From Trueperaceae bacterium (GTDB lineage Bacteria > Deinococcota > Deinococci > Deinococcales > Trueperaceae), in assembly GCA_036381035.1 (NCBI GenBank), contig DASVDQ010000079.1, forward strand, positions 1 through 42,076: a DNA stretch of 42,076 nt. The letters are read 5' to 3'. The position numbers and the translations under genes are program-made. This document shows, piece by piece, positions 16,030 to 24,825 of the stretch. The notes under the pieces were generated by a model. That model saw only the letters and a list, made by a program, of their open reading frames with translations. It was not told the origin of the DNA and searched no databases. Position 1 is the stretch's first letter. Every line of letters starts with the position of its first letter.

Positions 16030-17136
16030 TCACGCGGCCGAGCGGGTGGCCGCGTCCGGCAGGGGCAGGGTCATGTAGAAGGAGCTCCCCGAGCCCAGCG
16101 CGCTCTCGAAGCCGATCCGCCCGCCCATCGCCTCGACGAGGCCCTTCGCCACGGTGAGGCCCAGCCCGCTGCCGTGGCCGCGGCGGCTGCGCGCCGCGTC
16201 GGCCTGGTAGAAGCGCTCGAAGACGAACGGCTTGTGCTCCTCGGCGATCCCCTCGCCGGTGTCGGTCACGTAGAGCCTGACCTCGCCCCCGTCCGCCCTC
16301 GCGCCCAGCGTCACGCTGCCGCCCGCGGGCGTGTGGCGCAGGGCGTTCGAGAGGAGGTTGGAGAGGACCTGGATCATGCGGTCGCGGTCCACGTAGACCT
16401 CGGTCCGCGGGCCCGCGTCCTCGAGCCTCAGGTCCACGCCCTTGTCCTCGAAGACCGTCGTGAAGCGGTCGTAGGCGTCGAACAGGAGGTCGCCGGTGCC
16501 GCAGAGGGTGGGCCGCAGACCGACAGCGCGGGCGTCGAGCCTCGCCACCAGGAACAGGTCCTCCACGACGCGGCGCATCGCCTTCACCTCGCGGTTGATC
16601 GCCGCCGAGCCGGCCTGCGGTGACAGCACCCCGTCCGACATCGCCTCCCCGTAGCCCTGCAGGGCCGAGAGGGGCGTGCGCAGCTCGTGAGCGATGCTGG
16701 CGACCAGCTCGTTCCTCGACCGCTCGTGGCGCTCCAGCGCCTCGGCGAGCTGGTTGAAGTGCCGCGCGATCTCCGCCAGCTCGTCGCTCCCCGTCACCTT
16801 GAGGCGCTTGTCGTAGCGCCCCTCGGCCAGCTCACGGCTGGCGCGCGCCGTCCTGTCCACCACCTTGGCGATGCGCCGCGCCTCCAGGTAGGCCGTCGCG
16901 GCGGCCAGCAGGAGCGCCAGCGGCAGCGACGAGAGGAAGGCGCGGACCATCGTGCGCTGGTGCCCGTAGCTGAGCTGCTGGCGCAGCGCGATGCCGTCCT
17001 CCGTCGGCTCGACGAGGAGCTCGACGTGGTCGCGGTAGAAGAACGGTGACACGACGCCGGCCAGGACGATCAGCGACACGCTCACGACCAGGACGACGAG
17101 CAGGTGGCTCAGGAGGATGCGGGTGAACAGCCGCAT
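16030..17136 (-). CDS. Two-component sensor histidine kinase
   Basis: A 368-residue membrane kinase. TM1 spans about residues 6-28, and TM2 (LPLALLLAAATAYLEA) about 72-88, with a short periplasmic loop between. A HAMP domain follows, including the DELAEIARHFNQLAE helix. The HisKA motif SIAHELRTPLSALQGYG has the phospho-His near residue 150. The ATPase domain has the N box LSNLLSNALRHTPAGG, the G1 box DTGEGI, the F box VFERFYQ and the G2 box GSGLGLTVAKGLVE. The start at 17136 overlaps the regulator stop by one base (TGATG). The short loop suggests sensing of membrane or envelope state. Confidence 0.92.
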   Translation of the reverse strand: MRLFTRILLSHLLVVLVVSVSLIVLAGVVSPFFYRDHVELLVEPTEDGIALRQQLSYGHQRTMVRAFLSSLPLALLLAAATAYLEARRIAKVVDRTARASRELAEGRYDKRLKVTGSDELAEIARHFNQLAEALERHERSRNELVASIAHELRTPLSALQGYGEAMSDGVLSPQAGSAAINREVKAMRRVVEDLFLVARLDARAVGLRPTLCGTGDLLFDAYDRFTTVFEDKGVDLRLEDAGPRTEVYVDRDRMIQVLSNLLSNALRHTPAGGSVTLGARADGGEVRLYVTDTGEGIAEEHKPFVFERFYQADAARSRRGHGSGLGLTVAKGLVEAMGGRIGFESALGSGSSFYMTLPLPDAATRSAA

Positions 17137-17801
17137 CAGGCCTCCTTGAAGCGGTAGCCCACGCCGTGGACCGTCTCGATGAACGTGGGCCGCTCGGCCT
17201 CGTCGCCCAGCTTCCTGCGCAGGGCGGCGATGCGGACGTCCACCACCCGGGTCACGCCGGGGAAGTCCGGCCCCCACACCTTCTCGAGGAGCCGCTCGCG
17301 GTGCCAGACCATGCCGGGGTGCCGCGCCAGGACCAGCAGCAGGTCGAACTCGAGCCGCGTGAGCGGGACGGGCTGACCGTCGCGGTGGACCTCGCGGCTG
17401 GCGGAGCGGATCACCAGGCCGCCGTGGCGCAGCTCGTCGCTGGCCCCGCTGCGCCTCAGCAGCGCCTTCACGCGCGCCACGACCTCGCGCGGGCTGAACG
17501 GCTTGACCACGTAGTCGTCGGCGCCGATCTCGAGGCCGCGCACGCGGTCCTCCTCGCCGCCGCGCGCGCTGAGCATGAGGATCGGCAGCGACGGGCGCTC
17601 CTGCCTCAGGACGTCGGCGACGCGCCAGCCGTCAGTGCCGGGCAGCATCAGGTCGAGGATCACCAGCTCGGAGCCGGCGGCGAGGTCGAGCGCGCCGTCG
17701 CCCGTGGCCGCCTCGGCGACCTCGAAGCGCTCGTGCCGCAGGTACGACCTCAGCACCTCGCGGGTCGCCGGGTCGTCGTCGACGATCAGGATCCTGTGCA
17801 T
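17136..17801 (-). CDS. OmpR/PhoB-family response regulator
   Basis: A 221-residue DNA-binding regulator. The receiver domain starts MHRILIVDDDPATREVL. The phospho-acceptor is D50 (VILDLMLPG), with the switch Thr/Ser in MLSARG and the Lys in VVKPFSPRE. The C-terminal winged helix (about residues 128-221) has LTRLEFDLLLVLARHPGMV and the recognition region TRVVDVRIAALRRKLGDE. The ATG at 17801 follows GGAGG. An upstream in-frame stretch to 17957 is Arg-rich and rejected. It is the partner of the kinase that overlaps its stop codon. Confidence 0.93.
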   Translation of the reverse strand: MHRILIVDDDPATREVLRSYLRHERFEVAEAATGDGALDLAAGSELVILDLMLPGTDGWRVADVLRQERPSLPILMLSARGGEEDRVRGLEIGADDYVVKPFSPREVVARVKALLRRSGASDELRHGGLVIRSASREVHRDGQPVPLTRLEFDLLLVLARHPGMVWHRERLLEKVWGPDFPGVTRVVDVRIAALRRKLGDEAERPTFIETVHGVGYRFKEA

Positions 17802-17904
17802 GAGGCCTCCGCCCCGACCCTCCCGGTCACGCCCCCATGAGCGACGCGCAACGCCTCTCCTCCGCGCTCCCCGGATTCTAGAGGCGCTCGGCCGATGCGG
17901 CGGT

Positions 17905-18252
17905 CTACGCGTCACTCGGAGGCGGCGATGCCCGGACGCGGGGCGCGACGCTCTCACCTCCGCACTCCCGCAGCTCGTTGATCCACAGGCTCATGCCCTC
18001 GCTGTCGGCCTCGCGGTAGCACAGCGACTCGCTGAACCTGGGGAGGCCCGTCACCTCGTCGAAGCGCACGACAGGAACACCGAACGAGGTCAGCTCGAAG
18101 TAGTGGCGGTAGGCGCGTCCGGCGTCGTGGGTGAAGCGGAACCGGGCAGGGAACGCGATGCCGCCGACCGTCATCCGCCCGCGGCCGCTGGTCACGGCCG
18201 ACGTGCGCACGGGGACGGCGTCGCCGTAGAGGGCCGCGTAGAAGCGGGCCAC
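17905..18252 (-). pseudogene. Fragment of a DUF6544-like gene
   Basis: From the only available start (GTG at 18252), 115 residues can be read. Similarity to the DUF6544-type family (pattern LPxPVxRYY, then RFTHDAGRAYRHYFEL) begins upstream of that GTG, as LPPPAGLPTPVARFYAAL, where no start codon exists. The C-terminal half of the usual 250-plus residues is missing: the sequence ends soon after SLWINELRE in Pro/Ser/Arg-rich residues. Both ends thus look truncated, so I call it a remnant. The family assignment is from memory of the motif. It is divergent from the chemosensory operon. Confidence 0.4.
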
Positions 18253-18369
18253 CGGCGTGGGGAGCCCCGCGGGCGGGGGCAGCGTCTCGGTAGCGCCGGC
18301 GGACGCGCGCCCCCGGGGGCAACGCAGGCGACCCGTGCCGTTCGTTAGTACTCGGTGAGACGCGCCTGT

Positions 18370-18375
18370 TAAGCT
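18370..18375 (+). promoter_or_regulatory. Candidate -10 box of the chemosensory operon
   Basis: TAAGCT fits TANNNT and lies 10 bases before the TTG start of the first gene, so the transcript would be almost leaderless. No Shine-Dalgarno precedes that start, and no clear -35 is visible. Confidence 0.33.
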
Positions 18376-18385
18376 GGTGTGAGCC

Positions 18386-18907
18386 TTGACTCCGCACGCC
18401 GACCCTCAGAGCCAGGCTGCGCAGGGGGAAGCCTCGCTCGTCGTCTTCGAGCTCGACGGTGACAGGTACGCCCTCGACGCCGCCATCGTCGACCGCGCCA
18501 CGCGGGCGGCGCGCCCGACCGCCTTGCCGGGCGCTCCGCCCGTCGTCCTCGGCATCGTCGACGTCCACGGGGACGTGGTGCCGGTGCTCGACGTGAGGCA
18601 GAGGTTCGGCAAGCCGCGGCGCCCCATCGCCGCCGACGACGTCCTGGTCCTCGCCAGGACCGAGCGGCGGCCGGTCGCTCTGCTCGTCGACGCCGTCGAC
18701 GGCGTCGAGTCGGTGCCGCGGGCGGCGATCGAGGTCGCCCGCGAGGTCCTGCCGGGGACGGACCTCGTCGCGGGCGTCGCGACCCTCGGAGACGGGCTGG
18801 TCCTCGTGCACGACCTCGAGAGGTTCCTGTCTCTGGACGAGCAGGCGGAGCTGGACCGCGCGCTGAACGAGCTTGGGGGACGCCGGGATGACGCGCGCGC
18901 TGACTGA
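18386..18907 (+). CDS. cheW: CheW-like coupling protein (WspB position)
   Basis: A 173-residue CheW-domain protein that should link the chemoreceptor to CheA. CheW features: VVFELDGDRYALDAAIV, LPGAPPVVLGIVDVHGDVVPVLDV (read in two parts), and the second half VALLVDAVDGVESVP. The start is TTG at 18386, since an in-frame stop lies just upstream and no ATG/GTG occurs before the domain. It is the first gene of a seven-gene cluster, and its end overlaps the CheR gene by 20 bases. Confidence 0.87.
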   Translation: MTPHADPQSQAAQGEASLVVFELDGDRYALDAAIVDRATRAARPTALPGAPPVVLGIVDVHGDVVPVLDVRQRFGKPRRPIAADDVLVLARTERRPVALLVDAVDGVESVPRAAIEVAREVLPGTDLVAGVATLGDGLVLVHDLERFLSLDEQAELDRALNELGGRRDDARAD

Positions 18908-20447
18908 GGACCTCGCCGCCGGCGTCAGCTCCCTCGTCGCCGCGCGGCTGGGCCTGGCCTTCCCGCCCAACCGCACGCGCGAGCTGGAGCAGGGCCTCAG
19001 CGAGGCCGCGCGCGAGTCGGGCAGCCGGAGCGTGGCCGCGTTCGCCGAGCGGTTGCTCGCCGCGCCGGTGGGCGCCGCCGAGCTGCGCCGCCTCGGACGG
19101 CACCTCACGATCGGCGAGACGTACTTCTTCAGGGACGCCGAGCTGTTCCGCGCCCTCGAGACCCAGGCGCTCCCGCGGCTGATCCGCGAGCGCGCCGGCA
19201 CGACGCGCCGCCTGCGGCTCTGGAGCGCCGGCTGCTCGACGGGCGAGGAGGCCTACTCGCTGGCGATCCTCCTGGCGCGCCTGCTGCCGGTCCAGGACGG
19301 CTGGTCGGTCTCGATCGTGGGGAGCGACGTGAACCCCGCGGCCGTCCGCGTCGCCGAGGCGGGCGTGTACGGCGAGTGGTCGTTCCGGGCGACGCCCGAC
19401 TGGGTGAGGCGTCGCTACTTCGTCGCCGTGGGGCGGAACGAGGTCCAGGTGGCGCCCTGGCTGCGCGAGCGCGTGAGGTTCACGGTCCACAACCTCGCCG
19501 AGGACCCGTACCCGGCGGGCGGGCCCGGGGCCGTCGACCTCGTCCTCTGCCGCAACGTGCTCATGTACTTCGCGCCCGGTCAGGCCCGGCGCGTCGTCCA
19601 GCTCTTCGGCTCCGTGCTGGCCGCGGACGGCTGGCTCGTCCCGAGCCCCTACGAGGCCTCCCCGGAGCTCTTCCGCGGCCTCGAGCGCGACAGGTCGGTC
19701 GACGTGCCCATGTACCGGCTTCCCGGGCGGGCCGAGCGCGCGCGGACCTCGCCGGCCGAGCGGGCGCGTACAGCGCTGGCCGACCGCGCGGGACCGGGCG
19801 CGGCCGCGCGCCCTACGCCGCCGCGACCCGCCGCTCCGGACACCGAGCCGCCGCGGTCGGGGACCGCCCCGCGCCCTCCGCGCCGCGCGGCCCCCGCGGG
19901 CGCCCGTCGCCTGCCCGCCGCGCCGAGGAGGGCCGCGAGCGGGGCCCGGCGGCCCGCCGCGCCCGAACGGCCCGTGAGCGGGGTCCCGCGTACCGCACCG
20001 ACCGCGGACGGCGCCGCGCTGCTACGCCTGGCCAAGGAGGCGGCCGACAGGGGGAGCGTCGACCGCGCGGCCGACCTCTGTGCCGCGGCCATCGCGTCCG
20101 CCCGGGGCGACCCCAGGGCGCGCTACCTGCTGGCGACAGTCGAGCTCGAGCGCGGCAGCCCCGAGCGGGCGGCGCGCGCCCTGAGCGAGGCGATCTACCT
20201 GGACCCCGACTTCGTCCTCGCCCACGTCGCGCTGGCCTGCCTGCGGAGCGCGCAGGGCCGCCGCGCCGACGCGCGCCGCTCCTACGCCGCCGCCCTCGCC
20301 CTGCTGCACGCCAGGCCGCCGCACGAGGAGGTCGAGGGGTCCGAGGGCCTGACCGTCCTCGACCTCATCACCCTCGTCGACGTCGCCATGTCCGAGCTGG
20401 ACGGCCGCGCACCGACGGCCCGCGCCGCCGTGGGCCCGGCCGGATGA
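18888..20447 (+). CDS. cheR: CheR methyltransferase with C-terminal TPR repeats (WspC-like)
   Basis: A 519-residue protein that should methylate receptor glutamates using SAM. Residues 1-75 are the helical CheR N-domain. The catalytic domain to about residue 275 has LTIGETYFFRD, the SAM motif LWSAGCSTGEEAYSLAI and DLVLCRNVLMYF. Residues about 277-378 are an Arg/Ala/Pro low-complexity linker with short repeats (AERART). Residues 380-480 hold TPR-like helical pairs (ARYLLATVELERGSPERAAR, YLDPDFVLAHVALACL). CheR-TPR architecture is the WspC hallmark. ATG 18888 is seven bases after GGGGGA. Its stop overlaps the next start (ATGA). Confidence 0.9.
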   Translation: MTRALTEDLAAGVSSLVAARLGLAFPPNRTRELEQGLSEAARESGSRSVAAFAERLLAAPVGAAELRRLGRHLTIGETYFFRDAELFRALETQALPRLIRERAGTTRRLRLWSAGCSTGEEAYSLAILLARLLPVQDGWSVSIVGSDVNPAAVRVAEAGVYGEWSFRATPDWVRRRYFVAVGRNEVQVAPWLRERVRFTVHNLAEDPYPAGGPGAVDLVLCRNVLMYFAPGQARRVVQLFGSVLAADGWLVPSPYEASPELFRGLERDRSVDVPMYRLPGRAERARTSPAERARTALADRAGPGAAARPTPPRPAAPDTEPPRSGTAPRPPRRAAPAGARRLPAAPRRAASGARRPAAPERPVSGVPRTAPTADGAALLRLAKEAADRGSVDRAADLCAAAIASARGDPRARYLLATVELERGSPERAARALSEAIYLDPDFVLAHVALACLRSAQGRRADARRSYAAALALLHARPPHEEVEGSEGLTVLDLITLVDVAMSELDGRAPTARAAVGPAG

Positions 20448-21091
20448 GCCGCCCCGGGCGCACGGGAGGCGCGGAGGCGAGCCAGAGCCGCGCGGAGTGG
20501 TGGGACTCCGTCAAGGCCCGCCTGGCCGCGGCGACGAGGGAGCCGACCCCAGAAGAGGTGGGCAGGCTGCTGGCCGCGCGGGCGCGCGAGCTCGCCGCGC
20601 CGCTGGAGCCGGAGCGGGCGACCGGCGAGCTGCTTGACCACCTGGTGGTGGCGGTGGCCGGCGGCAGGTTCGCCGTCCCCGCCGCGTACGTGGGAGCCGT
20701 GCTGCCGCTCGGCCGCGTGACGCGCCTGCCCGGGACGCCGCCGTTCGTCCTGGGGCTCGCTCACCACCGCGGCGACGTGGTCTCTGTCCTCGACGCCGGG
20801 CGCCTCCTGGGCGTCTCCGGGGCGCGTCCCCCGGAGGGCGGCTTCCTCGTGCTGCTGCAGGAGGGAGAGATGCGCTTCGGCCTGGCCGTCGAGGACGTCC
20901 CCGGCGTGGAGGCGCTGGGGCGGGACGAGGTCGAGCCCGTACCGGCCGGCTCGGGCTGGGGCGGCGCCTACGCCTCCGGGGTCGCGCCCGGCGGCCTCGT
21001 CGTGCTCGACGCCGCGCGCCTGCTGGGCGACGAGGCCCTGATCGTCGGACATGACACCTTCCACCCTGCCCAGGAGGAGCAGACGACATGA
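20444..21091 (+). CDS. cheW: Second CheW-like coupling protein (WspD position)
   Basis: A 215-residue protein. The first 60 residues are a helical extension (EWWDSVKARLAAATREPT), followed by a CheW domain: LVVAVAGGRFAVPAAYVGAV, LPGTPPFVLGLAHHRGDVVS, then FGLAVEDVPGVEAL. The extended N-terminus fits WspD, which is also longer than WspB. The ATG at 20444 overlaps the CheR stop, and its own stop overlaps the receptor start. Having two CheW proteins in one cluster is normal for Wsp-type systems. Confidence 0.85.
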   Translation: MSRPGRTGGAEASQSRAEWWDSVKARLAAATREPTPEEVGRLLAARARELAAPLEPERATGELLDHLVVAVAGGRFAVPAAYVGAVLPLGRVTRLPGTPPFVLGLAHHRGDVVSVLDAGRLLGVSGARPPEGGFLVLLQEGEMRFGLAVEDVPGVEALGRDEVEPVPAGSGWGGAYASGVAPGGLVVLDAARLLGDEALIVGHDTFHPAQEEQTT

Positions 21092-22545
21092 CCATCAGCC
21101 GCAGGTTGTTCCTCGGGTACGCCGTCGTGCTCGCGGTCTTCGCCCTCGTCACGGCGATCGCGATCTACAGCGTCAACGGCATACGCGCGCAGTACGAGGA
21201 GCTGAGCACGCGCGCCGAGCGCGCCGCCGACGTCGCGAACACCCTGGCGCTGCGCGTGCGCGACCAGGTGATCGACTTCCGCGGCGTCCTCCTCTACCCC
21301 TCCCTCGCCGCAGAGTTCCGGGAGGGCCTGGCGACGGCTCGCGCCGAGTTCGACGCCGCCCTGGAGTCGCTCCGCCAGCTCGGCCTGACGCCGCAGGAGG
21401 AGGCCCTCCTCGAGGAGATCGCCGCCCGCGAGCGGGAGCTGGCAGAGGGCCAGGACCGCTTCCTCGCGGAGGCGGTGACCGGCGACGACGGCGGGGTCGA
21501 GCGCTCGGAGGTGGAGCTCGCGGGACCCACCTCTGCCGTGCTCGACCTGGTCGGCGAGCTCCGTTCGCTGCAGGCCCAGGAGGTGGGCGACGCGCGCGTG
21601 GCGACGGCGCGGGCGGTCCGGTCGATCACCATCACGATGCTCGTCGTGGGCGGCATCGCCATCGTCGTGGGCCTGGCCACGGCCTTCTACCTCGGCCGGG
21701 CGATCACGAGGCCATTGAGGGAGGGCGTACTGCAGCTCACCGCCGCGGCCTCGCAGATCCTGGCCACGACCGCCGAGGTCGCCGCCGCCACGGCCGAGAG
21801 CGCCGGAGCCGTGAGCGAGACGACGGCGACGGTCGAGGAGGTGAAGCAGACCTCCCAGGTCGCGACGGACAAGGCCAAGCAGGTCGCCGACAGCGCGCGC
21901 CGCATGTCGGAGGTCGCGCAGGCCGGGCGGGACTCCATCGAGCGGACGATCGACGGCATGCACGACATCCAGGAGCAGATGAGCCTGATCGCCAGCACGA
22001 TCGTGCAGCTCGCCGAGCAGAGCCAGGCCATCGGCGAGATCGTCGCCACCGTCAACGACCTGGCCGAGCAGTCCAACCTGCTGGCCGTGAACGCGGCGAT
22101 CGAGGCGACGCGGGCGGGCGAGCACGGCAAGGGCTTCGCGGTCGTGGCGCAGGAGGTCAAGAGCCTGGCCGTCCAGTCGAAGCAGGCCACGGCCCAGGTG
22201 CGCACGCTGCTCGCCGACGTGCAGAAGGCGACCAACGCGGCGGTACTCGCCGCCGAGCAGGGCGACAAGGCCGTCGAGACCGGCGTCAAGCAGACGCTGG
22301 CGACCGGCGAGGTCATCAACACCCTGGCCGAGACCGTCGCCGCGGCGGCCGACGCGGCCACGCAGATCGTCGGCTCGAACCAGCAGCAGATGGTCGGCAT
22401 GGACCAGGTCGCGCTGGCCATGGAGAACATCAAGCAGGCGAGCTCCCAGAACGTCGCGGGGACGCGCCAGGCCGAGGCCGCGGCGCGCGACCTGCAGGAG
22501 CTCGCCAAGAGCATCCGCAGGCTCATCTCGACAGAGGAGGCCTGA
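21088..22545 (+). CDS. Methyl-accepting chemotaxis protein (WspA-like receptor)
   Basis: A 485-residue transmembrane receptor. TM1 is at residues 6-28, an acidic helical periplasmic domain at about 29-175 and TM2 at about 178-202. The cytoplasmic part leads directly from ITRPLREGVLQL into the coiled-coil signalling domain, so a full HAMP domain is not evident. The hairpin tip (EIVATVNDLAEQSNLLAVNA, IEATRAGEHGKGFAVVAQEV) at about 315-360 is standard and is where CheA and CheW dock. There is no C-terminal CheR-tether pentapeptide. Its placement inside the operon, with CheR-TPR and CheB, points to methylation-controlled sensing. Confidence 0.92.
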   Translation: MTISRRLFLGYAVVLAVFALVTAIAIYSVNGIRAQYEELSTRAERAADVANTLALRVRDQVIDFRGVLLYPSLAAEFREGLATARAEFDAALESLRQLGLTPQEEALLEEIAARERELAEGQDRFLAEAVTGDDGGVERSEVELAGPTSAVLDLVGELRSLQAQEVGDARVATARAVRSITITMLVVGGIAIVVGLATAFYLGRAITRPLREGVLQLTAAASQILATTAEVAAATAESAGAVSETTATVEEVKQTSQVATDKAKQVADSARRMSEVAQAGRDSIERTIDGMHDIQEQMSLIASTIVQLAEQSQAIGEIVATVNDLAEQSNLLAVNAAIEATRAGEHGKGFAVVAQEVKSLAVQSKQATAQVRTLLADVQKATNAAVLAAEQGDKAVETGVKQTLATGEVINTLAETVAAAADAATQIVGSNQQQMVGMDQVALAMENIKQASSQNVAGTRQAEAAARDLQELAKSIRRLISTEEA

Positions 22546-22569
22546 CCCCGCCGAGGCGGCGGTAGCGAG

Positions 22570-24825
22570 ATGAGCGACGCGGAGCTACTGAGGCGCCTCC
22601 TGGCGACCTTCTCCGCCGAGGCGGAGGAGAGGCTCGCCGCGATGTCAGCCGGCCTGTCGGCCCTGGCGGCCGGGGACCGCGATGCCGTCGAGTCCCTGTT
22701 CAGGGAGGCCCACAACCTCAAGGGCGCCGCGCGCGCCGTGAACATGACCGGCTTCGAGGCGGTCTGCCAGGCGCTCGAGAGCGTCCTCTCCGACGTCAAG
22801 CGCGACCGCCTGGCCGTCACGGCGGAGCTGACCGCCCTGCTGCAGCAGTCCGTCGACGAGCTGACGGCGATGCTCGCGGCCGGCGACACGGACACGCAGG
22901 CGGTCGAGCGCCTCGTGGGACGCCTCGAGGGAGCCGTCACGGGCGCCTGGGTCGAGCCCGCGGTCGGCGCCGTCGACGCGGCGCACGCCCTCGTGCCGCT
23001 CGCGCCCGAGCCGAGCGCGCCGGCGGCGGCGAGCGAGGCGCGGCGGGGCGGCGCGTCGCGCACGACCCAGGGCTCGGTGCGGGTCTCCACCGCGAAGCTC
23101 GACGAGGTGCTGTCGGACGTCGAGGCCCTCATGGAGCCCCGCCTGGAGGCCGAGCGCCTGGCCGCCCAGCTGGGGGAGGCGGTAGCTGCGGCCGTCGCCG
23201 CGGACGAGGAGCGGGCGCGGGCGCGCGCCGTGCTCCGCGACCTCGAGCGCCGGCTGCCCCCGGACGGCGAGGGCCTGGCGGCAGCGCTGCGCCGGGCCGC
23301 GGCGCTCCTCGAGCCGCCGCGCGGACGCGACCGGCTGGGTGCGCGGCTGGCGCAGCTCGCGCACGCGGCCGAGGACCACGCCCGCACCCTCCGCCGGCTC
23401 GGCACCAGCCTCTACGCCGACGTCAGGGAGCTCCAGGCCGTCGCCTTCTCGACCGTCCTCCAGCCGCTGGCGCGCACGGTCCGCGAGATGGCCCGCGCCC
23501 GGGGCAAGGACGTGAGGCTGGCGTTGGAGGGGGCGGACATCAGGGTCGACCGCGGGGTCCTCGAGGCGGTTAGGGACCCCCTGCTGCACCTGCTGCGCAA
23601 CGCCGTCGACCACGGCATCGAGGCGCCCGAGGTCCGCGCCGCCGCCGGCAAGCCGCGGCAGGGCACGGTCCGCGTCGGCGTGGCGCCCAGGGACGGCGCG
23701 ACGGTCGAGGTCGTCGTCGCCGACGACGGCGCCGGCATCGACCTGGACGCGCTGCGCCGGGCCGCCGCCGACCTCCTGGGCGTAGCTGACCGGGCCGACC
23801 TCACGGAGCGCGACCTCATCGAGCTCGCCTTCCGCTCCGGCGTCACGACCAGCCCGGTCATCACCGACCTCTCGGGCCGCGGCCTGGGGCTCGCGATCGT
23901 CCGCGAGCGCGTCGAGCAGGTAGGGGGGCGCGTGGAGGTCGAGACGAGGGCCGGCCGGGGCACGGAGTTCAGGCTCACGCTGCCGCTGGTGCTCGCCACG
24001 TTCAGGGGCGTGGTGGTCCGCCTCGGCGAGGACGCGTTCGTGGTCCCGTCCGCCGGCGTGGACCGGGTCCTGAGGGTGCGCCCCGACGACCTGCACGGCG
24101 CCGGCGACCGCCGGACCGTCGAGGTTGACGGCGCGCAGGTCGGCTGGGCGAGGCTCGACCAGCTGCTCGGCCTGCCGGCGACCGAGGCGGCGGGGGCGGA
24201 GTGGTCCGTCGCCGTCGTGGTCGCTGGTCCGCCGCGGGTGGCGCTCGAGGTCGACGAGGTCATCGAAGAGCGCGAGGTGGTCGTGAAGCCCCTGGGCCCG
24301 CAGCTGAGGCGCGTCAGGCACCTCGCCGGTGCCACCGTCCTGCCCGACGGTCGGGTGGCTCCGGTCCTGAACGTCCCGGACGTCCTCCAGGCGCTGAGCA
24401 CGGCCGTCAGGGCGACCGGCCGGCCGGAGCGCGCGGGCCGGGACGACGCCGACGGGGCGCCCCGGCGCGTGCTCGTGGTCGAGGACTCGATCACCTCGCG
24501 CTCGCTGTTCAAGGGGATACTGGAGGCCGCCGGGTACAGGGTCACCACGGCCGTCGACGGGATCGACGCGTTCCTGAAGCTGGAAGCGGAGCCGATAGAC
24601 CTGATCGTCACCGACGTCGACATGCCGAGGCTCAACGGCCTCGAGCTCACCGCCCGCGTCCGCGCCGACAAGCGCTTCGCCGAGCTGCCCGTCATCCTCA
24701 TCACGAGCCTGGGCTCCCCGCTCGACGTCGAGCGGGGCGTCGAGGCCGGCGCGAACGCGTACATCGTCAAGAGCGAGTTCGACCAGCGCGGCATGCTCGA
24801 CACGGTGCGGCGGCTGATCGGATGA
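22570..24825 (+). CDS. cheA: Hybrid CheA histidine kinase with C-terminal receiver (WspE-like)
   Basis: A 751-residue kinase. The HPt domain has the phospho-acceptor H48 (EAHNLKGAARA). The coiled dimerisation part covers about 170-320. The ATPase region has LLHLLRNAVDHGIEAP, the G1 box VADDGAGID and the G2 box LSGRGLGLAIVRERVEQ. A CheW-like regulatory domain covers about 475-610 (LVLATFRGVVVRLGEDAFVV). The receiver domain covers 632-751 (RVLVVEDSITSRSLFK), with D682 in VTDVDMPR and K in YIVKSEF. CheA-REC without a separate CheY is the WspE/FrzE architecture. The start is ATG 22570 with a weak Shine-Dalgarno, and its end overlaps cheB (GATGA). Confidence 0.92.
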   Translation: MSDAELLRRLLATFSAEAEERLAAMSAGLSALAAGDRDAVESLFREAHNLKGAARAVNMTGFEAVCQALESVLSDVKRDRLAVTAELTALLQQSVDELTAMLAAGDTDTQAVERLVGRLEGAVTGAWVEPAVGAVDAAHALVPLAPEPSAPAAASEARRGGASRTTQGSVRVSTAKLDEVLSDVEALMEPRLEAERLAAQLGEAVAAAVAADEERARARAVLRDLERRLPPDGEGLAAALRRAAALLEPPRGRDRLGARLAQLAHAAEDHARTLRRLGTSLYADVRELQAVAFSTVLQPLARTVREMARARGKDVRLALEGADIRVDRGVLEAVRDPLLHLLRNAVDHGIEAPEVRAAAGKPRQGTVRVGVAPRDGATVEVVVADDGAGIDLDALRRAAADLLGVADRADLTERDLIELAFRSGVTTSPVITDLSGRGLGLAIVRERVEQVGGRVEVETRAGRGTEFRLTLPLVLATFRGVVVRLGEDAFVVPSAGVDRVLRVRPDDLHGAGDRRTVEVDGAQVGWARLDQLLGLPATEAAGAEWSVAVVVAGPPRVALEVDEVIEEREVVVKPLGPQLRRVRHLAGATVLPDGRVAPVLNVPDVLQALSTAVRATGRPERAGRDDADGAPRRVLVVEDSITSRSLFKGILEAAGYRVTTAVDGIDAFLKLEAEPIDLIVTDVDMPRLNGLELTARVRADKRFAELPVILITSLGSPLDVERGVEAGANAYIVKSEFDQRGMLDTVRRLIG

